Shown in pieces: positions 1 to 6,888 of a stretch of DNA of 64,000 bases. The notes under the pieces were generated by a model. It had not been told where the DNA came from and searched no databases. It saw only the letters and a program-made list of their open reading frames with translations. Location: the NCBI RefSeq assembly GCF_004795835.1, contig NZ_CP039249.1:434001-498000 (forward strand), written 5' to 3'. The DNA comes from Sphingomonas sp. PAMC26645 (GTDB lineage: Bacteria; Pseudomonadota; Alphaproteobacteria; Sphingomonadales; Sphingomonadaceae). The stretch's first letter is position 1. Each line of letters starts with the position of its first letter. The position numbers and the translations under genes are program-made.

Positions 1-1197
1 GCCGATCGCTCGGTAGGTTGGCTGCTTGATCGGGCAGAACCGAACGGAAAATCCCGCATCCCGCGCTGCCGCTTCGAGCGTGTGGCTACGAAATTCGACG
101 GCGTTATCGAGGATCAGGCAGCCCGGCTTGCCGCAAAGCATCGCAAGAACCGGATATCGGCTTGTCATGGCCGGCGGGGGACGTTTGGGCAGCACGATGC
201 GCCGCAATATCTCGCTGACCGACCATCGGCACGGATCTTGGAAGGTTATCAGATGGCCGACGATGGCACGACTTTTGACGTCGATAGCGAGTGTCAGCCA
301 CGGTCGTCCAAGAACCATCTGAAGGGCCGGACATACGACATGTACGTCGAGCCAAGTGTGATCCACTATCACATACTGCATGACGAAATCAGCCGCGAGC
401 GGCTTGCCCGCTCCTGACCAATCCTGCTTGACGGCCTCTACCTCTATGGAGGTGGCCAAGGTCTTGTCCGACTCTAGTTCGTTGAAACGGCGTCGCACGG
501 TGCGCTCTGAGCAGACCTCAAAAGGCTCGTGCGGCTTGTCGATGGACGGGTGACGCCCGTCATTCACCAGATTGAGCCGATAGGCATAATCGGCATGGAT
601 GTCCGCGACGTGGCGCCCCGCCTTCCTGCCCTCGAGCACGCATGTCCAGAGGAGCTGCTGATCGATGCTGCCGTCCGGCGAACGCGCGATGCGCCTGCCG
701 GACAGCGGGACCATGTGACGAGGATGGCGATTTCCGATGCTGCCGCGGTTCTTTCGCCAATTCTTCACCGACGAGGCAGAAGGTTTTTGTCCGAATCGAT
801 GGGCCAACTCGGGCGTCCAGCAATCGTCGAGGGCGGCCTCAATAGCGCCGATGCCTTGCGGAACGCCCCGTTCGTCCAGCATTTGGCAGGCGGTCGCCAT
901 GCGCAAAGCGCGGGAAGAGATCGCACCCGCCTGATCGCGTGTCCATTCTGCGCTATCGTTGTAATTGCGGATTGTGTCGGATGAACGCGGCGTCCGGGTC
1001 ACAGCATCTCCACCGTGCTGCATAAGCTGGAATTGCTCGACGGTCGGCAATTCGAGCGATCCGTCCTTCTGCTCGTACTTGAGGATCTCGCCCGTGATCA
1101 GGTGGGTAAGCTGGACCCGGCCGTGAGCATAGGCAGGATGATATTCGGCTCCGCGAACATCGACGATCGCGCCGGGAGAAAAGCGGATGTGCGCCAT
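1..1197 (-). CDS. TnsB-like DDE transposase, 3' end outside window
   Basis: The first 399 codons of a transposase that continues beyond the left edge. An ATG at 1197 has an in-frame TAG just upstream and an AAAGG ribosome site, so the start is well fixed. The retroviral-integrase (rve) core is visible: first catalytic Asp at residue 279 (context VIVDHTWLDVHVV), then the strand TLAIDVKSRAIVGH, and the second Asp at 364 (LILDNAVEFRS). The expected catalytic Glu, about 36 residues later, falls just outside the window. In Tn7/Mu/Tn402-type elements such proteins bind the transposon ends and join the 3' ends to target DNA. The gene lies 133 bp downstream of a TnsA-like gene on the same strand, which favours a Tn7-like heteromeric transposase. 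A TnsC/TniB ATPase would be expected further left but is not visible. Confidence 0.85.
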   Translation of the reverse strand, partial: MAHIRFSPGAIVDVRGAEYHPAYAHGRVQLTHLITGEILKYEQKDGSLELPTVEQFQLMQHGGDAVTRTPRSSDTIRNYNDSAEWTRDQAGAISSRALRMATACQMLDERGVPQGIGAIEAALDDCWTPELAHRFGQKPSASSVKNWRKNRGSIGNRHPRHMVPLSGRRIARSPDGSIDQQLLWTCVLEGRKAGRHVADIHADYAYRLNLVNDGRHPSIDKPHEPFEVCSERTVRRRFNELESDKTLATSIEVEAVKQDWSGAGKPLAADFVMQYVIVDHTWLDVHVVCPALQMVLGRPWLTLAIDVKSRAIVGHLITFQDPCRWSVSEILRRIVLPKRPPPAMTSRYPVLAMLCGKPGCLILDNAVEFRSHTLEAAARDAGFSVRFCPIKQPTYRAIG

Positions 1198-1330
1198 GGA
1201 ATTCTAACCTTTCGGGACGCGCCGGTAGGTGGCCGGCATCGAGATGATGCCGGCGACAGGCGCTTCGGATCGAGATTGGATAGTGGCCCAGGCCATTGAG
1301 GAGATCGGATCCCGGGCAAACACCGGCGCC

Positions 1331-2098
1331 TCAGTGAATGGTCACCGGCGTCGTATCCAAGAGCGAACGGGTAAGGTCGATTTCAATGCGCCGAGCAACC
1401 GTCAGCGCTTGAATCAAGGCTTCGCCGGTGCGTGGGCAGTTAGGCGCGATCGCTTTGGCGGTACTTCCGAAGGTAGCATCCGTGCCCACCTGCCTTTCGT
1501 GAGCTTCCAGACGCTCCAAATGCTCCGGTAGGATCGTCACGAACCTGCGTGAACAAAACAGCATCACGTTGCGACGATGAATGAGGCTGTCCCAGATCTG
1601 GTGACGAAGGATGACCTTGAACCGGATGCCATGCTCATCACAAATTTCGTGGACCGCCGTCAGCTTCGCGCGATACTCCGGGTCGGCAAGGTCACGCTGA
1701 TCTCGCTTGATCTCGATGAGCGTGACGGTGCCATCAGGTGCAACCAATTCGACGTCGATGGTGTAAACCTGCTTTTTGCCTCCCCGCGTGAATTCAAAGC
1801 GCACAGATTCTGATGCGACCCGAACCACGGCGAACTCCACCTCGGCGCGTGTCAGGAAATCGTACTGGGCCGCACCCTGCCAGTGAAGAACACGTCTGGC
1901 CTTGCGGCTTGTGTACCAGCCATTTTCATGGGCGAGTCCGCCGTTGAAGGTGCGCAGCGCACCACCATCGTCAGCCCGAATCATCCGCACATGATGCGCG
2001 TCGCTATGTTTGTCGCGGATGAACTGGGGCGTTGGTTCGCCATTGAAGCTGAGCAATAGCTCCGGCAGGTGATCGTGGTCTGCGGCATCGACTTTCAT
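1331..2098 (-). CDS. TnsA-like transposon endonuclease
   Basis: A 255-residue protein with an ATG start and a GGAAGG ribosome site 7 bp upstream. Residues 60-170 fit the TnsA N-terminal, restriction-enzyme-like nuclease fold: a GWYTSRKARRVLHW segment, then Asp115 (YTIDVEL) and Glu129-x-Lys131 (LIEIKRD), the usual D...ExK active site, followed by a helix and the strand RFKVILRHQIWD. In Tn7, TnsA cuts the 5' ends of the element while TnsB cuts the 3' ends. A Glu is normally conserved where this protein has Gln78 (AAQYDF) in my by-eye alignment; that needs a real alignment. It is first in a tnsA-tnsB order that reads toward the left edge. Confidence 0.78.
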   Translation of the reverse strand: MKVDAADHDHLPELLLSFNGEPTPQFIRDKHSDAHHVRMIRADDGGALRTFNGGLAHENGWYTSRKARRVLHWQGAAQYDFLTRAEVEFAVVRVASESVRFEFTRGGKKQVYTIDVELVAPDGTVTLIEIKRDQRDLADPEYRAKLTAVHEICDEHGIRFKVILRHQIWDSLIHRRNVMLFCSRRFVTILPEHLERLEAHERQVGTDATFGSTAKAIAPNCPRTGEALIQALTVARRIEIDLTRSLLDTTPVTIH

Positions 2099-2227
2099 TT
2101 ATCGTTCCTTCCATCTCGCAATCGGATGCGATGGACGTGAGGGGACATGATCCGGGACGGCCCCGAACCTTGACAGGTTTCACGGAATGAAGGAGATCAG
2201 GGGCAGTAAGGTCCTTGATCTTCTATG

Positions 2228-2259
2228 GGCCTCGCTGGGTGCAACCGGCGGGGCCTTTT
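2228..2259 (+). terminator. Hairpin with T tail between ner-like gene and tnsA
   Basis: An 11-bp stem (2228-2238 with 2245-2255, two G-U pairs in RNA) has a 6-nt loop and is followed by TTTT. It would end transcription on the plus strand. No plus-strand gene is visible to its left, so it may insulate the transposon genes from outside transcripts or end a small antisense RNA. A TTGACA box at 2170-2175 has no convincing -10 partner. Confidence 0.5.
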
Positions 2260-2314
2260 CATTTCCGTAGCTTGGTAATGTTTCCGCGCGTTGGCGCGAC
2301 CATCTGCTACGACA

Positions 2315-2545
2315 TCATCGATCTCCTCCCGCTGGTTGCGAATAATGCGCAGGCCAGAGCTGCGCAGGCGTAAAGGCGGCCGCTGCGGCGATCGCCTCTT
2401 CCACCCGGCGCGAGCGCACGAGGCCTTTGGAAACTCTGGTGACAGTGCTGGGACTGACGCTCAAATCACGGGCGATTTGCGACAGCGAAGTGCCACGGCG
2501 TTCCAGCGCCCATTTGATGTGCCCGTGCCAATCTTCGCCGCCCAT
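2315..2545 (-). CDS. Ner/Nlp-like helix-turn-helix regulator
   Basis: A 76-residue basic protein. Residues 7-45 form a helix-turn-helix with the pattern ALERRGTSLSQIARDLSVS followed by the recognition segment PSTVTRVSKGL. The layout matches the Ner/Nlp (SfsB) family of Mu-like phages, in which Ner represses early transposition genes. The ATG has a GAGGT ribosome site 7 bp upstream. The gene lies 216 bp upstream of the TnsA-like gene on the same strand, as expected for a regulator of the tns genes. Palindromes upstream (GATTCGAATC near 2612, and the TGTCCGAAA pair at 2722-2754) are possible operators. Function is inferred from family and context. Confidence 0.65.
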   Translation of the reverse strand: MGGEDWHGHIKWALERRGTSLSQIARDLSVSPSTVTRVSKGLVRSRRVEEAIAAAAAFTPAQLWPAHYSQPAGGDR

Positions 2546-2721
2546 TGTCTACCTCACTGGGAAGTGATTTGCGCCAAGTCGCAGCGACTGTTTTGCCCCC
2601 ACGACCTATATGCGATTCGAATCATGAATCGGCCAAGCCGTCAAGCTCTCTCTTCTGTTTACAAGTGTTTACGCTCGCAGCTCTATAACGCTGCCCTATA
2701 AAAAAACTGGTGCTTTTGATT

Positions 2722-2754
2722 TGTCCGAAAGTCAGAGCAGGGGGGTTTCGGACA
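2722..2754. repeat. Inverted repeat, candidate transposon end or operator
   Basis: TGTCCGAAA at 2722-2730 is repeated as its exact inverse TTTCGGACA at 2746-2754 with a 15-bp spacer. Ends of Tn7, Mu and Tn402-type elements begin with TGT and carry repeated transposase sites. Read from the right, the sequence begins TGTCCGAAAC at 2754, directly upstream of the ner-like and tnsA-like genes, where the right end of a Tn7-like element should be. A regulator operator is the main alternative. The other end is outside the window, so neither a matching terminus nor a target duplication can be checked. Confidence 0.45.
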
Positions 2755-3096
2755 CATTTATAAAAATTTATTTTCGAATATTTCTTTTCTATAATTCTAT
2801 ACTAACGGAGTTAGTCGGCTAAGTAATTTAGTTTGACAAAATATATTCCGTTGCCTTGGGCAGACTTTATTAATTACGGCTGATTGTTTAGAGTGTTTAA
2901 TATCAAACGACAGACATGGACAAATGATGATGCGGCAGGTTTTTGAGCAGCCGATTTCGGTACTCTTGGCGATCTGTCGAAAGCCACGGGCGCCCACTGC
3001 AAAACCATCGAAAATAAACCGTCCCTCCGATTGACCCATTTGAGGCCTCCGGCCAAACTTGTAATGCGGTTGTCTATGCCGCGAGGGGCGGCAATC
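2755..3096. other. AT-rich non-coding stretch
   Basis: From 2755 to about 2910 the sequence is strikingly AT-rich for this genome (runs such as TTATAAAAATTTATTTT). Short reading frames here show no family likeness. It separates the putative transposon end from the thymidylate-synthase-like gene and probably holds that gene's promoter. A TTGACA box lies near 2832, but no clear -10 partner was found. Confidence 0.5.
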
Positions 3097-4119
3097 ATGG
3101 AAATCGAACGGGAATGTATCGATGCGGTCCTGTATCGCCTCTACCAAGAGATAAAAGAACACGGCCGGCCTAACGCAGGCTCAAGAGGAAACACGATCGA
3201 GCTTCTGGGCGTGGCGCTCCGCATCACGAAGCCGCGCGCTCGCATCAGCCGGTCGGAGAACCGAGGGAAGCCCTTTAGCGCGATCGGCGAACTGCTTTGG
3301 TATCTGAAGGGGTCCGACACTTTGGAATTCATCGAGCCGTATGTAAGTGCGTACAGGGATGACGCGGTTGAGGGCATCATCCAGGGGGCTTACGGCCCGA
3401 GACTTCGCGCCATGCGCGAGGGCATCGACCAGTTCGCCAGCATTGAGGCGCTGCTGTCTAGGAAGCCAGGCTCGCGTCGTGCCGTGATCCAGCTGTTCAA
3501 CGCGGAGGATATAGCCACCGAGCATAAAGAGATCCCCTGCACGACCACGTTGCAATTCCATCTGCGCGACGGCCAGCTCCACATGTCGGTCACCATGCGT
3601 TCGAACGACGCGTACTGGGGACTGCCGCACGACGTGTTCTGCTTCACCATGCTGCAGGAGATGATAGCCCGCCGCCTCGGCGTCGATCTCGGGGAATACT
3701 ATCAGTACGTCGGCAGCATGCACGTCTATGAGAAACATCTCGACCTGCTTGACCAGTATGTCGCGGAAGGCTTCCAGCGTACAATGGAGATGCCTCCAAT
3801 GCCGAGCAGCGACCCGTTTGACCTAGTGGATCAACTCCTCGGCATCGAAGACCGGCTGCGTCAAGGCGATGATCTAGATGCCCATGCGGAAATGAGTGAT
3901 CCGTACTGGGGCGACATAGTGCGGCTGCTGCAGGTATTCTGGGCGAGGGTCTGGGCCGCGGACCATCCTGCGCGGCTGGCCGAACTGCGGGGACAGCTGG
4001 CAACGACCTTTTATCGACCGTATGTCGACGGCAGACTGCACCTTAAGAGTCGCGCGGAGCAGCCGCAGGCCGAAGCTGCGCAAATTGGGGAAAATCATGT
4101 GGCCGTCGAAGAACGCTGA
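3097..4119 (+). CDS. Thymidylate synthase family protein, dCMP-hydroxymethylase-like
   Basis: The start chosen is the ATG at 3097, with GAGGGG 9 bp upstream, giving 340 residues; the frame is open further upstream. The thymidylate synthase fold is clear: FSAIGELLWYLKG near residue 60, a GSRR phosphate-binding segment near 126, the catalytic cysteine Cys148 (EIPCTTTLQF), MRSND at 167-171, GLPHDVF at 175-181, and the H-x-Y substrate motif (SMHVYEKH). Thymidylate synthases have GLP-x-Asn; here the position is Asp179. In T4 dCMP hydroxymethylase the equivalent residues are Cys148 and Asp179, and this Asn-to-Asp change switches preference from dUMP to dCMP. I infer a dCMP hydroxymethylase or methylase rather than a housekeeping ThyA. 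It overlaps the next gene by 23 nt. Confidence 0.85.
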   Translation: MEIERECIDAVLYRLYQEIKEHGRPNAGSRGNTIELLGVALRITKPRARISRSENRGKPFSAIGELLWYLKGSDTLEFIEPYVSAYRDDAVEGIIQGAYGPRLRAMREGIDQFASIEALLSRKPGSRRAVIQLFNAEDIATEHKEIPCTTTLQFHLRDGQLHMSVTMRSNDAYWGLPHDVFCFTMLQEMIARRLGVDLGEYYQYVGSMHVYEKHLDLLDQYVAEGFQRTMEMPPMPSSDPFDLVDQLLGIEDRLRQGDDLDAHAEMSDPYWGDIVRLLQVFWARVWAADHPARLAELRGQLATTFYRPYVDGRLHLKSRAEQPQAEAAQIGENHVAVEER

Positions 4120-5008
4120 ACATCGGCGCCTCGTGAACGAGTTGCGGGCCGCCAAGGCGCCGCTCGGACTATCGGGCCTGCCGGATGCCGCCACGATTGA
4201 CACGCTGGCCATGCAGTTCGTCGCCAGTTTGCGTCGAGAGGCATACTACCGCTTGGTGCAGCTGAAGCCGTTGGGGCCGGCACGCGCGGACCCCAACAAC
4301 GCGTCGTTCGATCCCGAGCGTGCGGTCGCCTTCCATATGCAGCTAGGCGACGTCGACGAGGCCGGTTGGCTGATCTTTCTGATGACTCACTTCGCCCGTC
4401 CTCTATCCGGATGGCAGCGGCTGAAAGACGTCTATGGCCAGCTAGGCGGCGGACGGTGGAGCTGGGCCGCGGTCGTCGCCAATCCGGCCGCGTTTTACGC
4501 TTGGCTCGACGCCAATTGGCAGAACGTCGGTGGCGCCTTTGGAAACCACCGGAAGTACGAAAGCATGGATCCCAACACCAACCGACCGATGAAGCGGGCG
4601 GTGGCCGATTACATCGTATGGATCGGACCTGGCGGGCATGCCGCGTTCTTCGCGAACGCCGTCCTGGCCGCCGGCAATAATCCCAGCACAATCTTCGACT
4701 ATCTTTATAACCGCCTGAAGATCCGTTCGTTCGGTCGTTTGGCGAAGTTCGACTATCTCTCTAACATTGGCCGCTACCGCCTCGCGCCGATCGAAGCTGG
4801 TAAGGCCTATCTCGACGGGGCGACTGGGCCCGGGCGCGGCGCCCGTCTGATCGTAGACGGAAATCCTACCAGCGCGACCGGCAACCAAGCGATTCAGAAT
4901 TCCCTCGATGCGCTCGATCAACGGCTTCAGGTCGGGATGGCCGTCATGGAGGACGCGCTATGCAACTGGCAGAAGAGCCCCCGCCGCTTCATTCACTACG
5001 TAGGCTAG
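4097..5008 (+). CDS. AGPT-Pplase clade 3-like (alpha-glutamyl/putrescinyl thymine pyrophosphorylase)
   Basis: A 303-residue protein starting at the ATG at 4097, preceded by GGGGAA, inside the end of the upstream gene. Recognisable blocks are FDPERAVAFHMQLGDVDEAG (71-90), WLIFLMTHF (91-99), DVYGQLG (111-117), WSWAAV (121-126) and GGAFGNHRKYES (145-156). From memory this is the pattern of the alpha-glutamyl/putrescinyl thymine pyrophosphorylase-like family, clade 3, a predicted all-helical group related to helix-hairpin-helix glycosylases. Relatives in phages take part in hypermodifying 5-hydroxymethyl bases in DNA. Translational coupling to a dCMP-hydroxymethylase-like gene suggests both act in one nucleotide or DNA-base modification pathway. 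The exact reaction is unknown. Confidence 0.7.
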   Translation: MWPSKNAEHRRLVNELRAAKAPLGLSGLPDAATIDTLAMQFVASLRREAYYRLVQLKPLGPARADPNNASFDPERAVAFHMQLGDVDEAGWLIFLMTHFARPLSGWQRLKDVYGQLGGGRWSWAAVVANPAAFYAWLDANWQNVGGAFGNHRKYESMDPNTNRPMKRAVADYIVWIGPGGHAAFFANAVLAAGNNPSTIFDYLYNRLKIRSFGRLAKFDYLSNIGRYRLAPIEAGKAYLDGATGPGRGARLIVDGNPTSATGNQAIQNSLDALDQRLQVGMAVMEDALCNWQKSPRRFIHYVG

Positions 5009-6108
5009 TCGAGCACCGGGGAGAGGTCGCGCCACTTCCAGAACTTCTTCAGCTCGTTGAGCTGAGCCGGCCCGATCATGCGATGGTGCTGCATCTGTCC
5101 TACGGTCAGGCCAGGCCCTACACCGGAGCGGACGCTGAATCTGATCACCGAATTCCGGTTGTCGCCGAGGCATTCGAATTCCTCGTGCCTGTCCAACGGG
5201 ACGATGCACCGCGCGGCGAACTCGTTCGCCTCACGCTCGCTCTGATCGACACCATGCATGTCTTCGTCAACGAAGGTTTTAGCGCCATGAAGAAGAAGGT
5301 GCCCGATCTCATGCAGCAGCGTGAACCAGAATTTGTCGTTCGCGAGACCACGGAAGCTCATGAGTATCATGGCCTTGTCGGGGGCGACCATGCGGGTGGC
5401 ACCCGACGCTCGACAACCCTCGGGCGCCTTCTTGGCGACTACCGCAACACCGGCCTCGGCGCACAGGGTCTTGAGCTTGGGCAGGAACCGCTCGGGATCC
5501 TTAAGTTTGGTAAGCGCCTTGATGGCATCCAGGCGATCGTGAAGGTTCCCCGCGCTCCATGGCCGGGTTGCGATCATGTCGGTCGCCAACTCGCCGCTGC
5601 GCAGCCACATTAGAACGGCGGTGTCCTTGGATTCGAAAGAGCTCGAGGTCCTGAACAACGTGTCCGAACAGATCCTGCCGTAGCGCGCTTCCCACGCTTT
5701 CATTGTCCCGACGTTGAAGAACGCAAGACGCCGTCGAACCTCGTCCCGGCGACGCTCATCGCAAAGCCGGCCCCTCGGCCGCGGACCCGGGACCTGCAGC
5801 TGGAGCCACGACTGCGCTTCATCCATGCTCGCTGTCGCCCGTTCGAGCGCACGTTCGAGCGCGTCCTCGTAGTTGGACTGACGCTTTAGCCAGAACGACG
5901 CAGTACCGCCCAGGGAGGCGGAAAGCACCTCGGCGTGATGCGCGTCGACGGCTTCTGCACCTCCCAGGAGACCGCGAAGAGTGACCATTCCGCCCGCAAG
6001 ATTCTCGGCGACCTGCTGCGCCGTGACACCGCGCCGCACCATTAGCGCGCGCAAAGAGTCACCGGGCTTTGAAAACCAATCGGGCGTGAACTCGTGTCCG
6101 TCCGTCAA
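5005..6108 (-). CDS. HTH-ImmA/IrrE family metallopeptidase
   Basis: A 367-residue protein. Residues 17-75 form a HigA/VapI-type helix-turn-helix (LRALMVRRGVTAQQVAENL...). Residues 210-330 form an ImmA/IrrE zinc peptidase with the HEIGH motif at 266-270 and a downstream EREANEFAAR helix that should carry the third metal ligand. Proteins of this layout act as antitoxin-like repressors or as proteases that cleave a repressor after damage or phage signals. The start is a TTG that overlaps the stop of the upstream HigB-like gene as TTGA. The stop overlaps the stop of the convergent AGPT-like gene at CTAG. Its place beside the modification genes suggests a regulator or safety switch for them; that is inference. 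Confidence 0.82.
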   Translation of the reverse strand: MTDGHEFTPDWFSKPGDSLRALMVRRGVTAQQVAENLAGGMVTLRGLLGGAEAVDAHHAEVLSASLGGTASFWLKRQSNYEDALERALERATASMDEAQSWLQLQVPGPRPRGRLCDERRRDEVRRRLAFFNVGTMKAWEARYGRICSDTLFRTSSSFESKDTAVLMWLRSGELATDMIATRPWSAGNLHDRLDAIKALTKLKDPERFLPKLKTLCAEAGVAVVAKKAPEGCRASGATRMVAPDKAMILMSFRGLANDKFWFTLLHEIGHLLLHGAKTFVDEDMHGVDQSEREANEFAARCIVPLDRHEEFECLGDNRNSVIRFSVRSGVGPGLTVGQMQHHRMIGPAQLNELKKFWKWRDLSPVLD

Positions 6109-6434
6109 GGCAGCCTCGATATTTCCAACAGCTTCAACCTTGTTACGCTGGACCAGACAATCCGGCCGCCGGCATCCACCTTGTGACGCGTGCCGACCAC
6201 GGCAAGCGCTGCGCGATAGTCTGAACCAATCGCGACGGAAAGGGAATCGTTCACCAAAATATTTATGTCGTGGCCAAACAGGTCGATCAATTCATCGGCG
6301 GTCTCGAACGCCTGTGCATCCGATAGGAAGGTGACAAGCGATGCGGCCGCGATGCTGCCATAGGCCTGCTCCGCCTTGTGCAGGTCGACGCAGGCTTCGT
6401 GGAGCGATTCGCCTTCAAATGTGATGTTGATCAA
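6105..6434 (-). CDS. HigB/RelE-like toxin-family protein
   Basis: A 109-residue protein starting at TTG (6434); an in-frame stop lies just upstream and no ATG or GTG is available. The layout resembles the HigB/RelE superfamily branch often named killer suppression protein: an N-terminal NITFEGESLHEAC segment, a central helical part, then LSVAIGSDYRAAL and the ending IVWSSVTRLKLLEIS, compared with the family's W-x-x-V-T...EI ending. It overlaps the HTH-ImmA/IrrE gene by 4 nt, the usual toxin-antitoxin arrangement with toxin first. Similarity is weak and the RelE catalytic residues are not obvious, so it may be a non-toxic partner. Confidence 0.55.
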   Translation of the reverse strand: MINITFEGESLHEACVDLHKAEQAYGSIAAASLVTFLSDAQAFETADELIDLFGHDINILVNDSLSVAIGSDYRAALAVVGTRHKVDAGGRIVWSSVTRLKLLEISRLP

Positions 6435-6510
6435 GCCACGCCGCCGTCGTCATGCTCATCCCCCACGCGGCGGACGAATAGGGCCATGGACGGACAGGGG
6501 TACTCGGACG

Positions 6511-6888
6511 TCATTGCGGTAGCGGCGATCCGTGTGGCTTCGACTGCTGCTTGGCGCGAATGGCTTCGATCCGATCCCAATTGCGTTCAAGTTCCCTGTC
6601 GCCAGCCTCGTCCATGTTGATTTCGACGGCGCTGCACAGGCTCGCCAGCGTCACTAGCACGCCGCCGACCTCCTGGGCCGGCAGCCCCTGCGGCCGGCCG
6701 AACACGTAATCGACAAGGGCGATGGCGTCATCGCGCGAACAGGCGTTGGCTTGGGCGAGCTCTAGGGCCTCTTCGAGGAAGCGATGGGTCCGTTCGCTGC
6801 GGTCGGACCGAACCGAAGGCGGGAAGCAGGCCTCGAGCCAGCGCTCGACACGGGCCTGATACGATGTGATGTCGGCCGCCAACGTCAT
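6511..6888 (-). CDS. MazG-like nucleotide pyrophosphohydrolase
   Basis: The start chosen is the ATG at 6888, giving 125 residues; the frame is open to 6957. The N-terminus MTLAADITSYQARVERWLEA and the block RFLEEALELAQA (37-48, carrying the EExxE metal motif) fit small phage-type MazG-like proteins, as does AQEVGGVLVTLASLCSA (71-87). The second acidic motif is ExxG here rather than the usual ExxD, which seems to be normal for this subfamily. Such enzymes split nucleoside triphosphates to monophosphates. Next to a dCMP-hydroxymethylase-like gene it could play the part T4 gp56 (dCTPase) plays for gp42, but this is inferred from context. It heads a minus-strand run with the next two genes, 76 bp upstream of the HigB-like gene. 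Confidence 0.65.
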   Translation of the reverse strand: MTLAADITSYQARVERWLEACFPPSVRSDRSERTHRFLEEALELAQANACSRDDAIALVDYVFGRPQGLPAQEVGGVLVTLASLCSAVEINMDEAGDRELERNWDRIEAIRAKQQSKPHGSPLPQ

